Below are positions 18,631 to 25,518 of a DNA stretch of 64,000 nt, piece after piece. The notes beneath the pieces were generated by a model. That model searched no databases, was not told the DNA's origin, and saw only the letters and a list, made by a program, of their open reading frames with translations. The stretch comes from Microbacterium sp. 4R-513 (lineage in GTDB: Bacteria; Actinomycetota; Actinomycetes; Actinomycetales; Microbacteriaceae), in assembly GCF_011046485.1 (NCBI RefSeq), contig NZ_CP049256.1, positions 744,001-808,000 on the forward strand, given 5' to 3'. Positions within the stretch are counted from its first letter, which is position 1. Each line of letters begins with the position of its first letter. The translations under genes were made by a program, and so were the position numbers.

Positions 18631-19698
18631 GTGACCACGATCCATGACCGCACGGTGCGCGGCTTCGCGTCCGACAACTACTCCGGCATCCACCCCGAGA
18701 TCCTCGCCGCCATCGCGGCCGCGAACGAGGGGCATCAGGTCGCCTACGGCGAGGACGCCTACACGGCGCGCCTGCAGGAGGTCATGGCCCAGCATTTCGG
18801 CGAGGGCGCCGAGGCGTTCCCCGTCTTCAACGGCACGGGGGCCAATGTCACGGGCCTGCAGTCGATGCTGCCGCGCTGGGGTGCGGTCGTCGCGGCGACG
18901 ACGGCGCACATCAACGTCGACGAGGGCGGAGCGCCCGAGCGCGTCGCCGGCATCAAGATCCTCAACGTCCCGACCGACGATGGGAAGCTCACCCCCGAGC
19001 TGATCGACCGAGAGGCGTGGGGATGGGGCGACGAGCACCGCGCGCAGCCCCTCGTCGTCTCGATCACACAGTCGACCGAGCTCGGCACGCTCTACACGCC
19101 GGACGAGATCCGCGCCATCGCCGACCACATCCACCCCCTCGGCATGCGGCTGCACGTCGACGGCTCGCGCATCGCGAACGCCGCGGCCTCCCTCGACCTC
19201 CCCCTCCGCGCCTTCACGCGCGACGTCGGGGTCGACGTCCTCAGTTTCGGCGGCACGAAGAATGGCGCGATGGTGGGCGAGGCCATCGTCGTGCTCGACC
19301 CCGAGGCATCCTCGGGTCTCACCTTCCTGCGCAAACTCAACATGCAGCTGTCCTCGAAGATGCGGTTCGTCTCGGCTCAGCTCGTCGCGCTCCTCGAGGG
19401 CGACCTGTGGCTGCGCAACGCACAGCACTCCAACGCGATGGCCCAGCGCCTGCGTGCGGGCGTCGAGGCGGGCATCGCCGACGGGTCGATCCGCGGTGTG
19501 GCCTTCACGCAGCCCACTCAGGCGAACGGCGTCTTCGCCACCCTCCCCGCCGGCGTCGCCGACCGGCTGCGCGAGAGCTTCCGGTTCTACGACTGGGATG
19601 CCGCGAAGAACGAGGTGCGCTGGATGTGCAGCTTCGACACCACCGAAGGGGACGTGGACGCGTTCGTCACGGCGATCGCCCGCGAGACCTCGGCGTAG
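18631..19698 (+). CDS. low-specificity L-threonine aldolase / beta-eliminating lyase
   Basis: 355 residues, a fold-type I PLP enzyme. FASDNYSGIHPEI opens the family domain, RLHVDGSRIANAA contains the PLP-pairing Asp, and SFGGTKNGAMVGEA contains the Schiff-base lysine (about residue 210). Threonine aldolases split threonine or allo-threonine into glycine and acetaldehyde; related enzymes act on other beta-hydroxy amino acids. The GTG at 18631 is the start that gives the usual N-terminus; the frame is open far upstream but without homology. It may act in a pathway with DUF6421 and the SDR. Confidence 0.88.
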   Translation: MTTIHDRTVRGFASDNYSGIHPEILAAIAAANEGHQVAYGEDAYTARLQEVMAQHFGEGAEAFPVFNGTGANVTGLQSMLPRWGAVVAATTAHINVDEGGAPERVAGIKILNVPTDDGKLTPELIDREAWGWGDEHRAQPLVVSITQSTELGTLYTPDEIRAIADHIHPLGMRLHVDGSRIANAAASLDLPLRAFTRDVGVDVLSFGGTKNGAMVGEAIVVLDPEASSGLTFLRKLNMQLSSKMRFVSAQLVALLEGDLWLRNAQHSNAMAQRLRAGVEAGIADGSIRGVAFTQPTQANGVFATLPAGVADRLRESFRFYDWDAAKNEVRWMCSFDTTEGDVDAFVTAIARETSA

Positions 19699-19712
19699 CG
19701 CCGGACACGACG

Positions 19713-19751
19713 AAGGGGTCGAGCGCAGCTCCGGGCTGTGCTCGACCCCTT
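19713..19751. terminator. 12-bp stem hairpin between convergent genes
   Basis: AAGGGGTCGAGC pairs exactly with GCTCGACCCCTT across 15 bases. It sits just after the aldolase-like gene and just after the end of the converging DivIVA-like gene, so it can terminate both; a short pyrimidine run follows on the plus strand. Confidence 0.75.
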
Positions 19752-19770
19752 CTCATGGGATCGGCGGGCG

Positions 19771-21438
19771 TCAGCTGTTGTGCTGCTCCGCGTCGGCGGG
19801 CGCACCCTCGGCCCCGTGGTGCTCGGAGGACCGCTCGACCTCGGTGTGCTCCTCGGCGCTCCTGTGCTGGCCCCCGTGCTCGCCGTCGCCGTGCTCGGAC
19901 TCGGTGTGCTCGACGTGGGTGCGCTCGCCGTCGGACTGCTCGACGCCGGAGTGCTCGAGCTCGGTGCCATCGCCCTTGGGGGCCGCGCCATCGGGGTCCG
20001 CGGCTTCGGCAGCCGCGGCATCCGTCGTCTCCTCCTCGGCGGGAGGGGTCGACCCGCTCGACGGCTCGTCCGTCGCGTCGAACGGCGTCTCGGGGCGGAT
20101 GAGCTCACGCACCTCGGCCATGAAGCTCGTGAGCTGGTGCTGCTGCCAGCGCAGCTGGCGCGTGCGGTCCTCGGCGTCGCGCAGCACGCCCTGCGAGTGC
20201 GCGGTCACCGTCTCGATGATCTTCTGCGCCTTGTCACGAGCCCGGTCGAGGGTCTCACGTGCGCGGATGTTCGCATCGGCCTCGATCTGCGCGGCCTGCG
20301 CCCGCATGAGGCGATCGAAGTCGTCGGCCTTCGCTCCGACGCGCTGAGCGTGCTCGAGCGACGCGGCGACCTGGTCGTTCGCATCCTGCGTGATCCGCTC
20401 GGCGTGCGCGACGGCCTGGTTATGGAGCATGAGGAACTCCTGCTGAGCATCGCTCTGCCGGCGGGTGAGCGACTCCTCGAACTCGAGCGCGCGCATGCGC
20501 AGCTCGCGCACCGCCTCCTCGGCCTCCTGGCGCGAGAGCGACGTCTCGCGGGCGACCATCGAGCGCAGCGACGCGGCGCCCTTCTCGGCCTCGCTGCGGA
20601 TCGCGGCGGCCTCCTGCTCGGCCTGTGACACCTTCTCGGCGGCGTGCGCGGCCTCGCGCTCGAGACGGGCCTCGTGCGCCGTCAGCTCGGTGTCGATGCG
20701 GAGGCGGGCCTGCTGCGCTTCGTGCTGTGCCTGGGTGAGGATCGCCTCGGCCTCGACCTGTACTTCCTTGCGGCGGTTGCCGATCTCTTCGCGCGCGGCC
20801 TCGAGCAGGCGGTCGGCCTGGATGCTGGCGTTGCGGATGATGAGGCTCGCCTGGTCTTCGGCGACGCGGAGGATCTCCTCGAACTGCGGCCGGCTGGAGT
20901 CCTGCCCGGCCCCCTCGACGAGCTCGTCGCTCAGCGCCTGAACCTGCGACTCGGCCTTGGCGGCGCGGGCGTTCGCCGCCGTGAGCTCGGCCTCGAGGCG
21001 CTCGATCGCATCGCGGTTGCGGGCGTCGGCGGCGGCCACCTCGGACTGCACGCGGTCCTGTACCTTGCCGAGACGCGCGTTCGCCGTGTTGAGCGCGGCC
21101 TTCAGCCGGTCGATCGTCTCGCGGCTGCGGGCGTCGGCGTCGGCGAGCTTGGCCTCATACTCCGACTCGATGCGCTCGACGGCCTCCATGCTCTGCGCGT
21201 TCGCGGTGTCGCTCACGTGGCGGTAGCGCTGCTCGAGCAGCGTGATCTCGTCGCTCTCCGCGCGCAGTCGCGCCGTCAGGCGCGCGATGGCCGCGTCGAC
21301 CTCGTCCTTGTCATAGCCCCGGAACGCCGTCGTGAACGAGGGACCGGCGACGGACTGCTCGCCGCCGATCATCAGTTCGTCGAACGGGGACGCGTCTTCG
21401 GGGCGGGCGTTCCGGGCAGGGCTCTGCTGGTCGGACAT
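19771..21438 (-). CDS. DivIVA-like coiled-coil protein
   Basis: 555 residues. After ~25 residues comes a DivIVA-type lipid-binding start (FTTAFRGYDKDEVDAAIARL), then nearly continuous coiled coil to about residue 430. The last ~100 residues are disordered and rich in Glu, His and Asp, with repeated HxEH-like units (VEHTESEHGDGEHGG). DivIVA/Wag31 proteins mark curved or polar membrane and steer tip growth; this longer form may organise the cell pole or septum. TATGAT at 21617-21622 is a good -10 and would give a leader of about 170 bases. Confidence 0.8.
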   Translation of the reverse strand: MSDQQSPARNARPEDASPFDELMIGGEQSVAGPSFTTAFRGYDKDEVDAAIARLTARLRAESDEITLLEQRYRHVSDTANAQSMEAVERIESEYEAKLADADARSRETIDRLKAALNTANARLGKVQDRVQSEVAAADARNRDAIERLEAELTAANARAAKAESQVQALSDELVEGAGQDSSRPQFEEILRVAEDQASLIIRNASIQADRLLEAAREEIGNRRKEVQVEAEAILTQAQHEAQQARLRIDTELTAHEARLEREAAHAAEKVSQAEQEAAAIRSEAEKGAASLRSMVARETSLSRQEAEEAVRELRMRALEFEESLTRRQSDAQQEFLMLHNQAVAHAERITQDANDQVAASLEHAQRVGAKADDFDRLMRAQAAQIEADANIRARETLDRARDKAQKIIETVTAHSQGVLRDAEDRTRQLRWQQHQLTSFMAEVRELIRPETPFDATDEPSSGSTPPAEEETTDAAAAEAADPDGAAPKGDGTELEHSGVEQSDGERTHVEHTESEHGDGEHGGQHRSAEEHTEVERSSEHHGAEGAPADAEQHNS

Positions 21439-21616
21439 CTGACTCTCCGCTTCTTCGCTTCATGAGCTCGAGGACGGCGGGCAGAGCGGGCGGACAGGCC
21501 TCGTTCCGCGACCGTCGATCGGGCTCGGCGGTCGCGTTGCGGCGAGGTCGTCGCGCGGGGTGCCGCGACGTCGGTATTGGGGGGATCCGGCGCGGGATCG
21601 CGCCTCGGTCGGGGGA

Positions 21617-21622
21617 ATCATA
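21617..21622 (-). promoter_or_regulatory. candidate -10 for the DivIVA-like gene
   Basis: TATGAT on the minus strand, in an otherwise featureless 294-base gap (21439-21732). I could not identify a convincing -35. The rest of the gap shows only G-rich runs and no open frame worth calling. Confidence 0.4.
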
Positions 21623-21732
21623 CCTGCCGAAACTGTGCGGGGGGAACGGCCCTGGGAGCGCGCCCACGACGCCGCGTCCGAGTCGCTCGCCTGCCCGACG
21701 AAGGAGGGGGTTCGCGGGTCGCTGAGGTCAGC

Positions 21733-22401
21733 TCAGCGGAGCGCGCCGACGCTCGCGAGCGCGAGGCGCACGAGCGTGCCGCGCCCGCCCTCCATCTCGG
21801 CCGCGAGCGAGTCCGACGCCGCTTCCGCGGGTGAGAGCCACGTGACTTCCAGCGCGTCCTGGCGGGGCTCGCACGTGCCTGTCACGGGCACGACGAACGC
21901 GAGGGAGACCGCGTGCTGCCGGTCGTCGTGGAAGGCGCTGACGCCGGGGATCGGGAAGTACTCCGCGACGGTGAAGGGCACGGGCTGGGGCGGCAGGAGC
22001 GGAAACGCCATCGGCCCCAGATCGTTCTCGAGGTGGCGGAACAGCGCATCCCGCACGGTCTCGCCGTAGCGGACGCGTCCCGAGACGATCGTGCGGGTGA
22101 TCTCGCCCAGCGGGGTGGCGCGCAGCAGGATGCCCACCTGCGTCACGGCTCCCATGCCGTCGGTCCGCACGGGAAGCGCCTCGACGTAGAGCATCGGCAG
22201 GCGTCGACGCGCCTCGGCGAGCTCGATGTCGGTGAGCCACCCGGGGTTCGCGGCGTTTCCGGGAGCCGGCGACCCGAAGGTGCCGTCGCCGAGCGGATTC
22301 CCCGGCACCCCGAACGACGCGCCGATGCCGCCGAGAGGATCGCGGGGCGTGCCCTGGTCGTCGCTCTCGTTGGGATCGGGGTCTGGCGTGCGGACCGGCA
22401 T
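21733..22401 (-). CDS. NUDIX hydrolase-fold protein (DUF4916-like)
   Basis: 222 residues. The N-terminal ~55 are Pro/Gly/Asp-rich and probably disordered. The rest shows a NUDIX-like fold (VGILLRATPLGEI, then SGRVRYGETVRDALFRHLENDLG), but the canonical GX5EX7REUXEE box is degenerate: the helix has RHLENDLG where REVxEE is expected. Pyrophosphohydrolase activity is therefore doubtful. TATACA ends six bases before the ATG, and an AGGAGG lies in that gap, so either leaderless or SD-led initiation is possible. Confidence 0.75.
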   Translation of the reverse strand: MPVRTPDPDPNESDDQGTPRDPLGGIGASFGVPGNPLGDGTFGSPAPGNAANPGWLTDIELAEARRRLPMLYVEALPVRTDGMGAVTQVGILLRATPLGEITRTIVSGRVRYGETVRDALFRHLENDLGPMAFPLLPPQPVPFTVAEYFPIPGVSAFHDDRQHAVSLAFVVPVTGTCEPRQDALEVTWLSPAEAASDSLAAEMEGGRGTLVRLALASVGALR

Positions 22402-22480
22402 GCCTCCTGTATACCGCAGGGCCCTCGGCGGCACGGCTCCGACCGACCGCACGTCGAGTACGAGTGCCAGGATCGAGGGC

Positions 22481-23151
22481 ATGACCGATCCGTCGACCGA
22501 GACCCCGCACCTCGATCCCGACATCGTGCTCTGGTCGGCTCCTCCCGCGGATCGGGGGGCAGGCCGCTGCTGGTGCTGCTGCACGGCTACGGCGCCGATG
22601 AGAACGACCTGTTCGGCCTCGTCCCCTACCTTCCGTCCGAGTTCGCGGTCGCCGCCGTCCGGGCGCCGCTCGCGCCGCCGTGGCCCGCCCCTGGTTACTC
22701 GTGGTACCCCATCGAGGGCCTCGAAGGCCGCGATGCGGCGAGGACGACGGATGCCGCCGCCCGCCTCCTGCACTGGCTCGATGCCGTCGCACCCGCGCCC
22801 ACGCCGGTCGGCCTGCTCGGCTTCTCGCAGGGCGGCGCGGTGTCACTGCAGGCTCTGCGGCTCGCCCCGGAGCGACTGGCATTCGTCGTGAACCTGTCGG
22901 GCTATGCGACCCCCGGCGAGCTGCCCCGAGACGCGGAGCTGGCCGCGCGCAAGCCACCGGTGTTCTGGGGCCGCGGCACCCACGACGACGTCATCCCCGA
23001 GTTCCTCGTCGCGCACAGCATCGAGTGGCTGCCCGCGCACGTCGATTTGAGCGGACGGGTCTACCAGGGCCTCACGCACAGCGTGTCGGAGGCCGAGCTC
23101 GCTGACGTGCGGGTCTTCCTCGACAAGCAGCTCGAGAACCTGGCGGGATGA
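22481..23151 (+). pseudogene. carboxylesterase/phospholipase family hydrolase, apparent frameshift
   Basis: The N-terminal ~25 codons from the ATG at 22481 are in one frame (MTDPSTETPHLDPDIVLWSA). The hydrolase core is in another: LLVLLHGYGADENDL (oxyanion region), GLLGFSQGGAVSL (nucleophile Ser in GFSQG) and a C-terminal GLTHSVSEAELADV with the catalytic His. The break falls at six G at 22554-22559. With seven, the protein reads DRGGRPLLVLLHGYG straight through. Apart from this it is a full-length alpha/beta hydrolase of the YpfH/LYPLA type. One lost base, real or from sequencing, explains everything. Confidence 0.82.
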
Positions 23152-23281
23152 CCACGGACCCCGAGCACATCCAGGTGTCGGAGCCGCAGCTGTGAGGAGC
23201 GCGGGTCGAGGCATCCCGTTCCTCTTTCAGGATCGGTTCGCTATGCTTGGCCGGTCCTTGTCCCGAGTGTGAGGAAAGACG

Positions 23282-23311
23282 TTGACGGAGATCGTCGCGA
23301 CCGCGCTGTGA
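23282..23311 (+). CDS. candidate leader peptide upstream of ABC-F (9 residues)
   Basis: A TTG codon preceded at six bases by a good GAGGA ribosome site starts a short frame reading MTEIVATAL then TGA. It lies 35 bases after a TATGCT -10-like element and 170 bases before the ABC-F start. Ribosome-protection ABC-F genes are often induced when an antibiotic stalls the ribosome on such a peptide. Nothing proves translation here; the placement and the ribosome site are the evidence. Confidence 0.5.
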   Translation: MTEIVATAL

Positions 23312-23440
23312 CCACGCGCTGATCCGTCGACCCCTCTGTCCGTTCCCGGACATCCTCGACGCGAGTCTGCGCCCCGATCCGCGCTGACCCGTCGACCTCC
23401 GCCGTCATCCGGCTCCGGCTTCTCCGGACGCTTTCGCGGC

Positions 23441-23476
23441 CTCTTCGGTGTCAGTGCATCCCACGACACCGAGGAG
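23441..23476 (+). promoter_or_regulatory. hairpin sequestering the ABC-F ribosome binding site
   Basis: CTCTTCGGTGTC (23441-23452) pairs with GACACCGAGGAG (23465-23476) over 12 base pairs with one G-U, across a 12-base loop. The 3' arm contains the GAGGAG ribosome site, four bases before the ATG, so the folded form should block initiation. This fits translational attenuation with the leader ORF upstream. Confidence 0.65.
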
Positions 23477-23480
23477 CCTC

Positions 23481-25142
23481 ATGCCCGCCCATACCTTCAC
23501 CCCCTCCGTCGTCATCGACGACCTCACCTTCACCTGGCCCGACGGCACGACCGCCCTCGCCGGCCTCTCCGGAGCGTTCGGCTCAGGCCGCACCGGTCTC
23601 GTCGGCCGGAACGGATCGGGCAAGTCGACGCTGCTCCGGCTCATCGCCGGCGAGCTCGCCGCCGATCGCGGGCAGGTGACGCGGTCGACGGATGCCGCGT
23701 ACCTCCCGCAGCGCCTGACGCTCGACGTCGACCGGCCCGTCGCCGAACTGCTCGGCGTGGCCGCTCCGCTCGTCGCGCTCCGCGCGATCGAGTCGGGCGA
23801 CCCCGACCCCGCCCACTTCGACGCCGTCGGCGCGGAGTGGGACATCGAGGCGCGCTCCCATGCGGCGCTGGCCGAGGCCGGGCTCGCACCCGACATGCTC
23901 GACCGCCGCGTCGGCGAGCTCTCGGGCGGCGAGGCCGTCCTGACCGCCATCGCCGGCATCCGGCTGCGCAATTCGCCCATCGCGCTCCTCGACGAGCCGA
24001 CGAACAACCTCGACCGCGACGCCCGCGCCCGGCTCTACGCCATGGTCCGCGGGTGGCGGGGAGCCCTCATCGTGGTCAGCCACGACACCGCCCTCCTCGA
24101 GCTCGTGGACGACACCGCCGAGCTGTACGAGAACGAGCTGTCGGTCTTCGGCGGCCCGTACTCGGAGTGGCGCGCATGGCTGGATGCCGAGCAGGGCGCC
24201 GCTCGGCAGGCCGAGCGCACCGCGGAGCAGCTCCTCAAGCGCGAGAAGCGCGAGCGCATCGAGGCCGAGTCGAAGCTCGCGAAGCGAGTCGCGATGGGGC
24301 GCAAGGCGCAGTTCGAGAAGCGCGTGCCGCCCATCGTCGCGGGCAACCTGAAGCGTGCGGCGCAGGTGTCGGCGGGCAAGATGCGCGGCGAGAAGGCCGA
24401 CCGCGAGGCATCCGCTCGCCTGGCGCTCGACGCCGCGGAACGGCGCGTGCGCGACGACGCGTCGCTTCATATCGATCTGCCCGCCCCGGGTGTGCCCGCG
24501 GGGCGACGGATCGCGACGATCGGCGACGGCACCCGGTCCTGGATCCTCCAGGGCCCGGAGCGCGTCGCGCTCATCGGACCGAACGGCGTCGGGAAGACGA
24601 CGCTGCTCGAGCGGCTCGTCGGGTCGACCGGCACGGATCTCGCGGATTCGGGATCCGCGGGCGCGGCCCCCGAGCCGGCGGATTCCCACGGTGTCCTGCC
24701 GGCGTCGTGCGCGGCGAGGGCTCACACCGATCGGATCGGCTACCTGCCGCAGCGCGTCGACGGGCTGGAGGACGAGGCATCCGTCGTCGAGAACGTCGCC
24801 GCCGCGGCGCCGGACGTTCCGATCCCGGAGCTGCGCAACCGGCTGGCGCGCTTCCTGATCCGAGGGGATGCCGCGACCCGGCCCGTCTCGACGCTCTCGG
24901 GCGGCGAGCGGTTCCGCGTCGCCCTTGCGCGGCTGCTGCTCGCCGACCCGCCGCCGCAGCTGCTGGTGCTCGACGAGCCGACGAACAACCTCGACCTCGA
25001 CACGGTCGACCGCCTCGTCGAGGCGCTCTCTGCCTACCGGGGGGCGGTGCTCGTCGTGAGCCACGACGACGCGTTCCTCGAGCGGCTCGGCGTCGACCTC
25101 GTGCTGGAGCTCGACCGCGACGGGACGCTCGGGGAGCGATGA
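23481..25142 (+). CDS. ABC-F subfamily ATPase (ribosome-associated, possible antibiotic resistance)
   Basis: 553 residues with two ABC cassettes and no membrane segment. Cassette 1 has GLVGRNGSGKST (~residue 34), LSGGEAVLTAIA and LLDEPTNNLD; cassette 2 has ALIGPNGVGKTT (~365), LSGGERFRVALA and LVLDEPTNNLD. A charged helical linker (~230-300) is the arm that reaches the ribosome in this family. ABC-F proteins either displace ribosome-bound antibiotics or act as translation factors. The attenuator-like leader argues for drug-inducible expression (inference). The ATG at 23481 has GAGGAG four bases upstream; a GTG at 23448 is in frame but lies inside the hairpin. Confidence 0.92.
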   Translation: MPAHTFTPSVVIDDLTFTWPDGTTALAGLSGAFGSGRTGLVGRNGSGKSTLLRLIAGELAADRGQVTRSTDAAYLPQRLTLDVDRPVAELLGVAAPLVALRAIESGDPDPAHFDAVGAEWDIEARSHAALAEAGLAPDMLDRRVGELSGGEAVLTAIAGIRLRNSPIALLDEPTNNLDRDARARLYAMVRGWRGALIVVSHDTALLELVDDTAELYENELSVFGGPYSEWRAWLDAEQGAARQAERTAEQLLKREKRERIEAESKLAKRVAMGRKAQFEKRVPPIVAGNLKRAAQVSAGKMRGEKADREASARLALDAAERRVRDDASLHIDLPAPGVPAGRRIATIGDGTRSWILQGPERVALIGPNGVGKTTLLERLVGSTGTDLADSGSAGAAPEPADSHGVLPASCAARAHTDRIGYLPQRVDGLEDEASVVENVAAAAPDVPIPELRNRLARFLIRGDAATRPVSTLSGGERFRVALARLLLADPPPQLLVLDEPTNNLDLDTVDRLVEALSAYRGAVLVVSHDDAFLERLGVDLVLELDRDGTLGER

Positions 25143-25181
25143 CGTCTATCGGTGCGGGGACGATGGGGGCAGGATGGTCGC

Positions 25182-25367
25182 ATGGCCGAGCTCGTACGTC
25201 CCCGCACCGGTCGCGTCCTCGGTGGCGTCTGCCTCGCGATCGCGAACCGCTTCGAGATGAGCCCCATCGTCGTCCGCGTCGTCATGGTCGGCTCGGTCGT
25301 CTTCTTCGGCCTGTCGATCTGGCTCTACCTGCTGCTCTGGCTGCTCATTCCCCTCGGTAAGGATTGA
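25182..25367 (+). CDS. PspC-domain membrane protein
   Basis: 61 residues, essentially one PspC domain: a basic start (VRPRTGRVLGGVCLAIANRF) then a long hydrophobic helix ending LLLWLLIPLG. PspC proteins respond to membrane stress; small single-domain forms are common in actinobacteria. CAGGAT sits six bases before the ATG. It lies 40 bases after the ABC-F gene and may be read from the same transcript. Confidence 0.85.
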   Translation: MAELVRPRTGRVLGGVCLAIANRFEMSPIVVRVVMVGSVVFFGLSIWLYLLLWLLIPLGKD

Positions 25368-25518
25368 CCCGGTCAGACGGCCGCCGCGAGGGAGAGACCG
25401 CGGGGCCTCGTCAGCTGCGGGCAGGCTCGGGCGGCGAGACGCGCGAATGGTCTCTCGATCAGGAGAAAGTTCTCATCTGACCGCCCCCGATGTCGGCGGT
25501 GTCCGGGAGGATGGAGGG

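Larger units (their letters stand above)
23152..23480 (+). promoter_or_regulatory. leader region of the ABC-F gene
   Basis: The 329 bases before the ABC-F gene hold no ordinary gene. In order they contain a -10-like TATGCT (23242-23247), a short leader ORF (23282-23311), a small hairpin with arms TGTCCG/CGGACA (23337-23352), a 17-base direct repeat beginning GCGCTGA (23316-23332 and 23381-23397, one mismatch), and a hairpin that covers the ribosome site of the ABC-F gene. The arrangement matches ribosome-mediated attenuation; see the leader ORF and hairpin entries. Confidence 0.6.

Noticed and set aside
23152..23480. Riboswitch before the ABC-F gene
   Set aside because: I recognise no known aptamer core. 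The short ORF plus ribosome-site hairpin fit attenuation better.
25430..25518. LexA (SOS) box before lhr
   Set aside because: GAGAAAGTTCTC is palindromic-looking but does not match the actinobacterial TCGAAC-N4-GTTCGA consensus.
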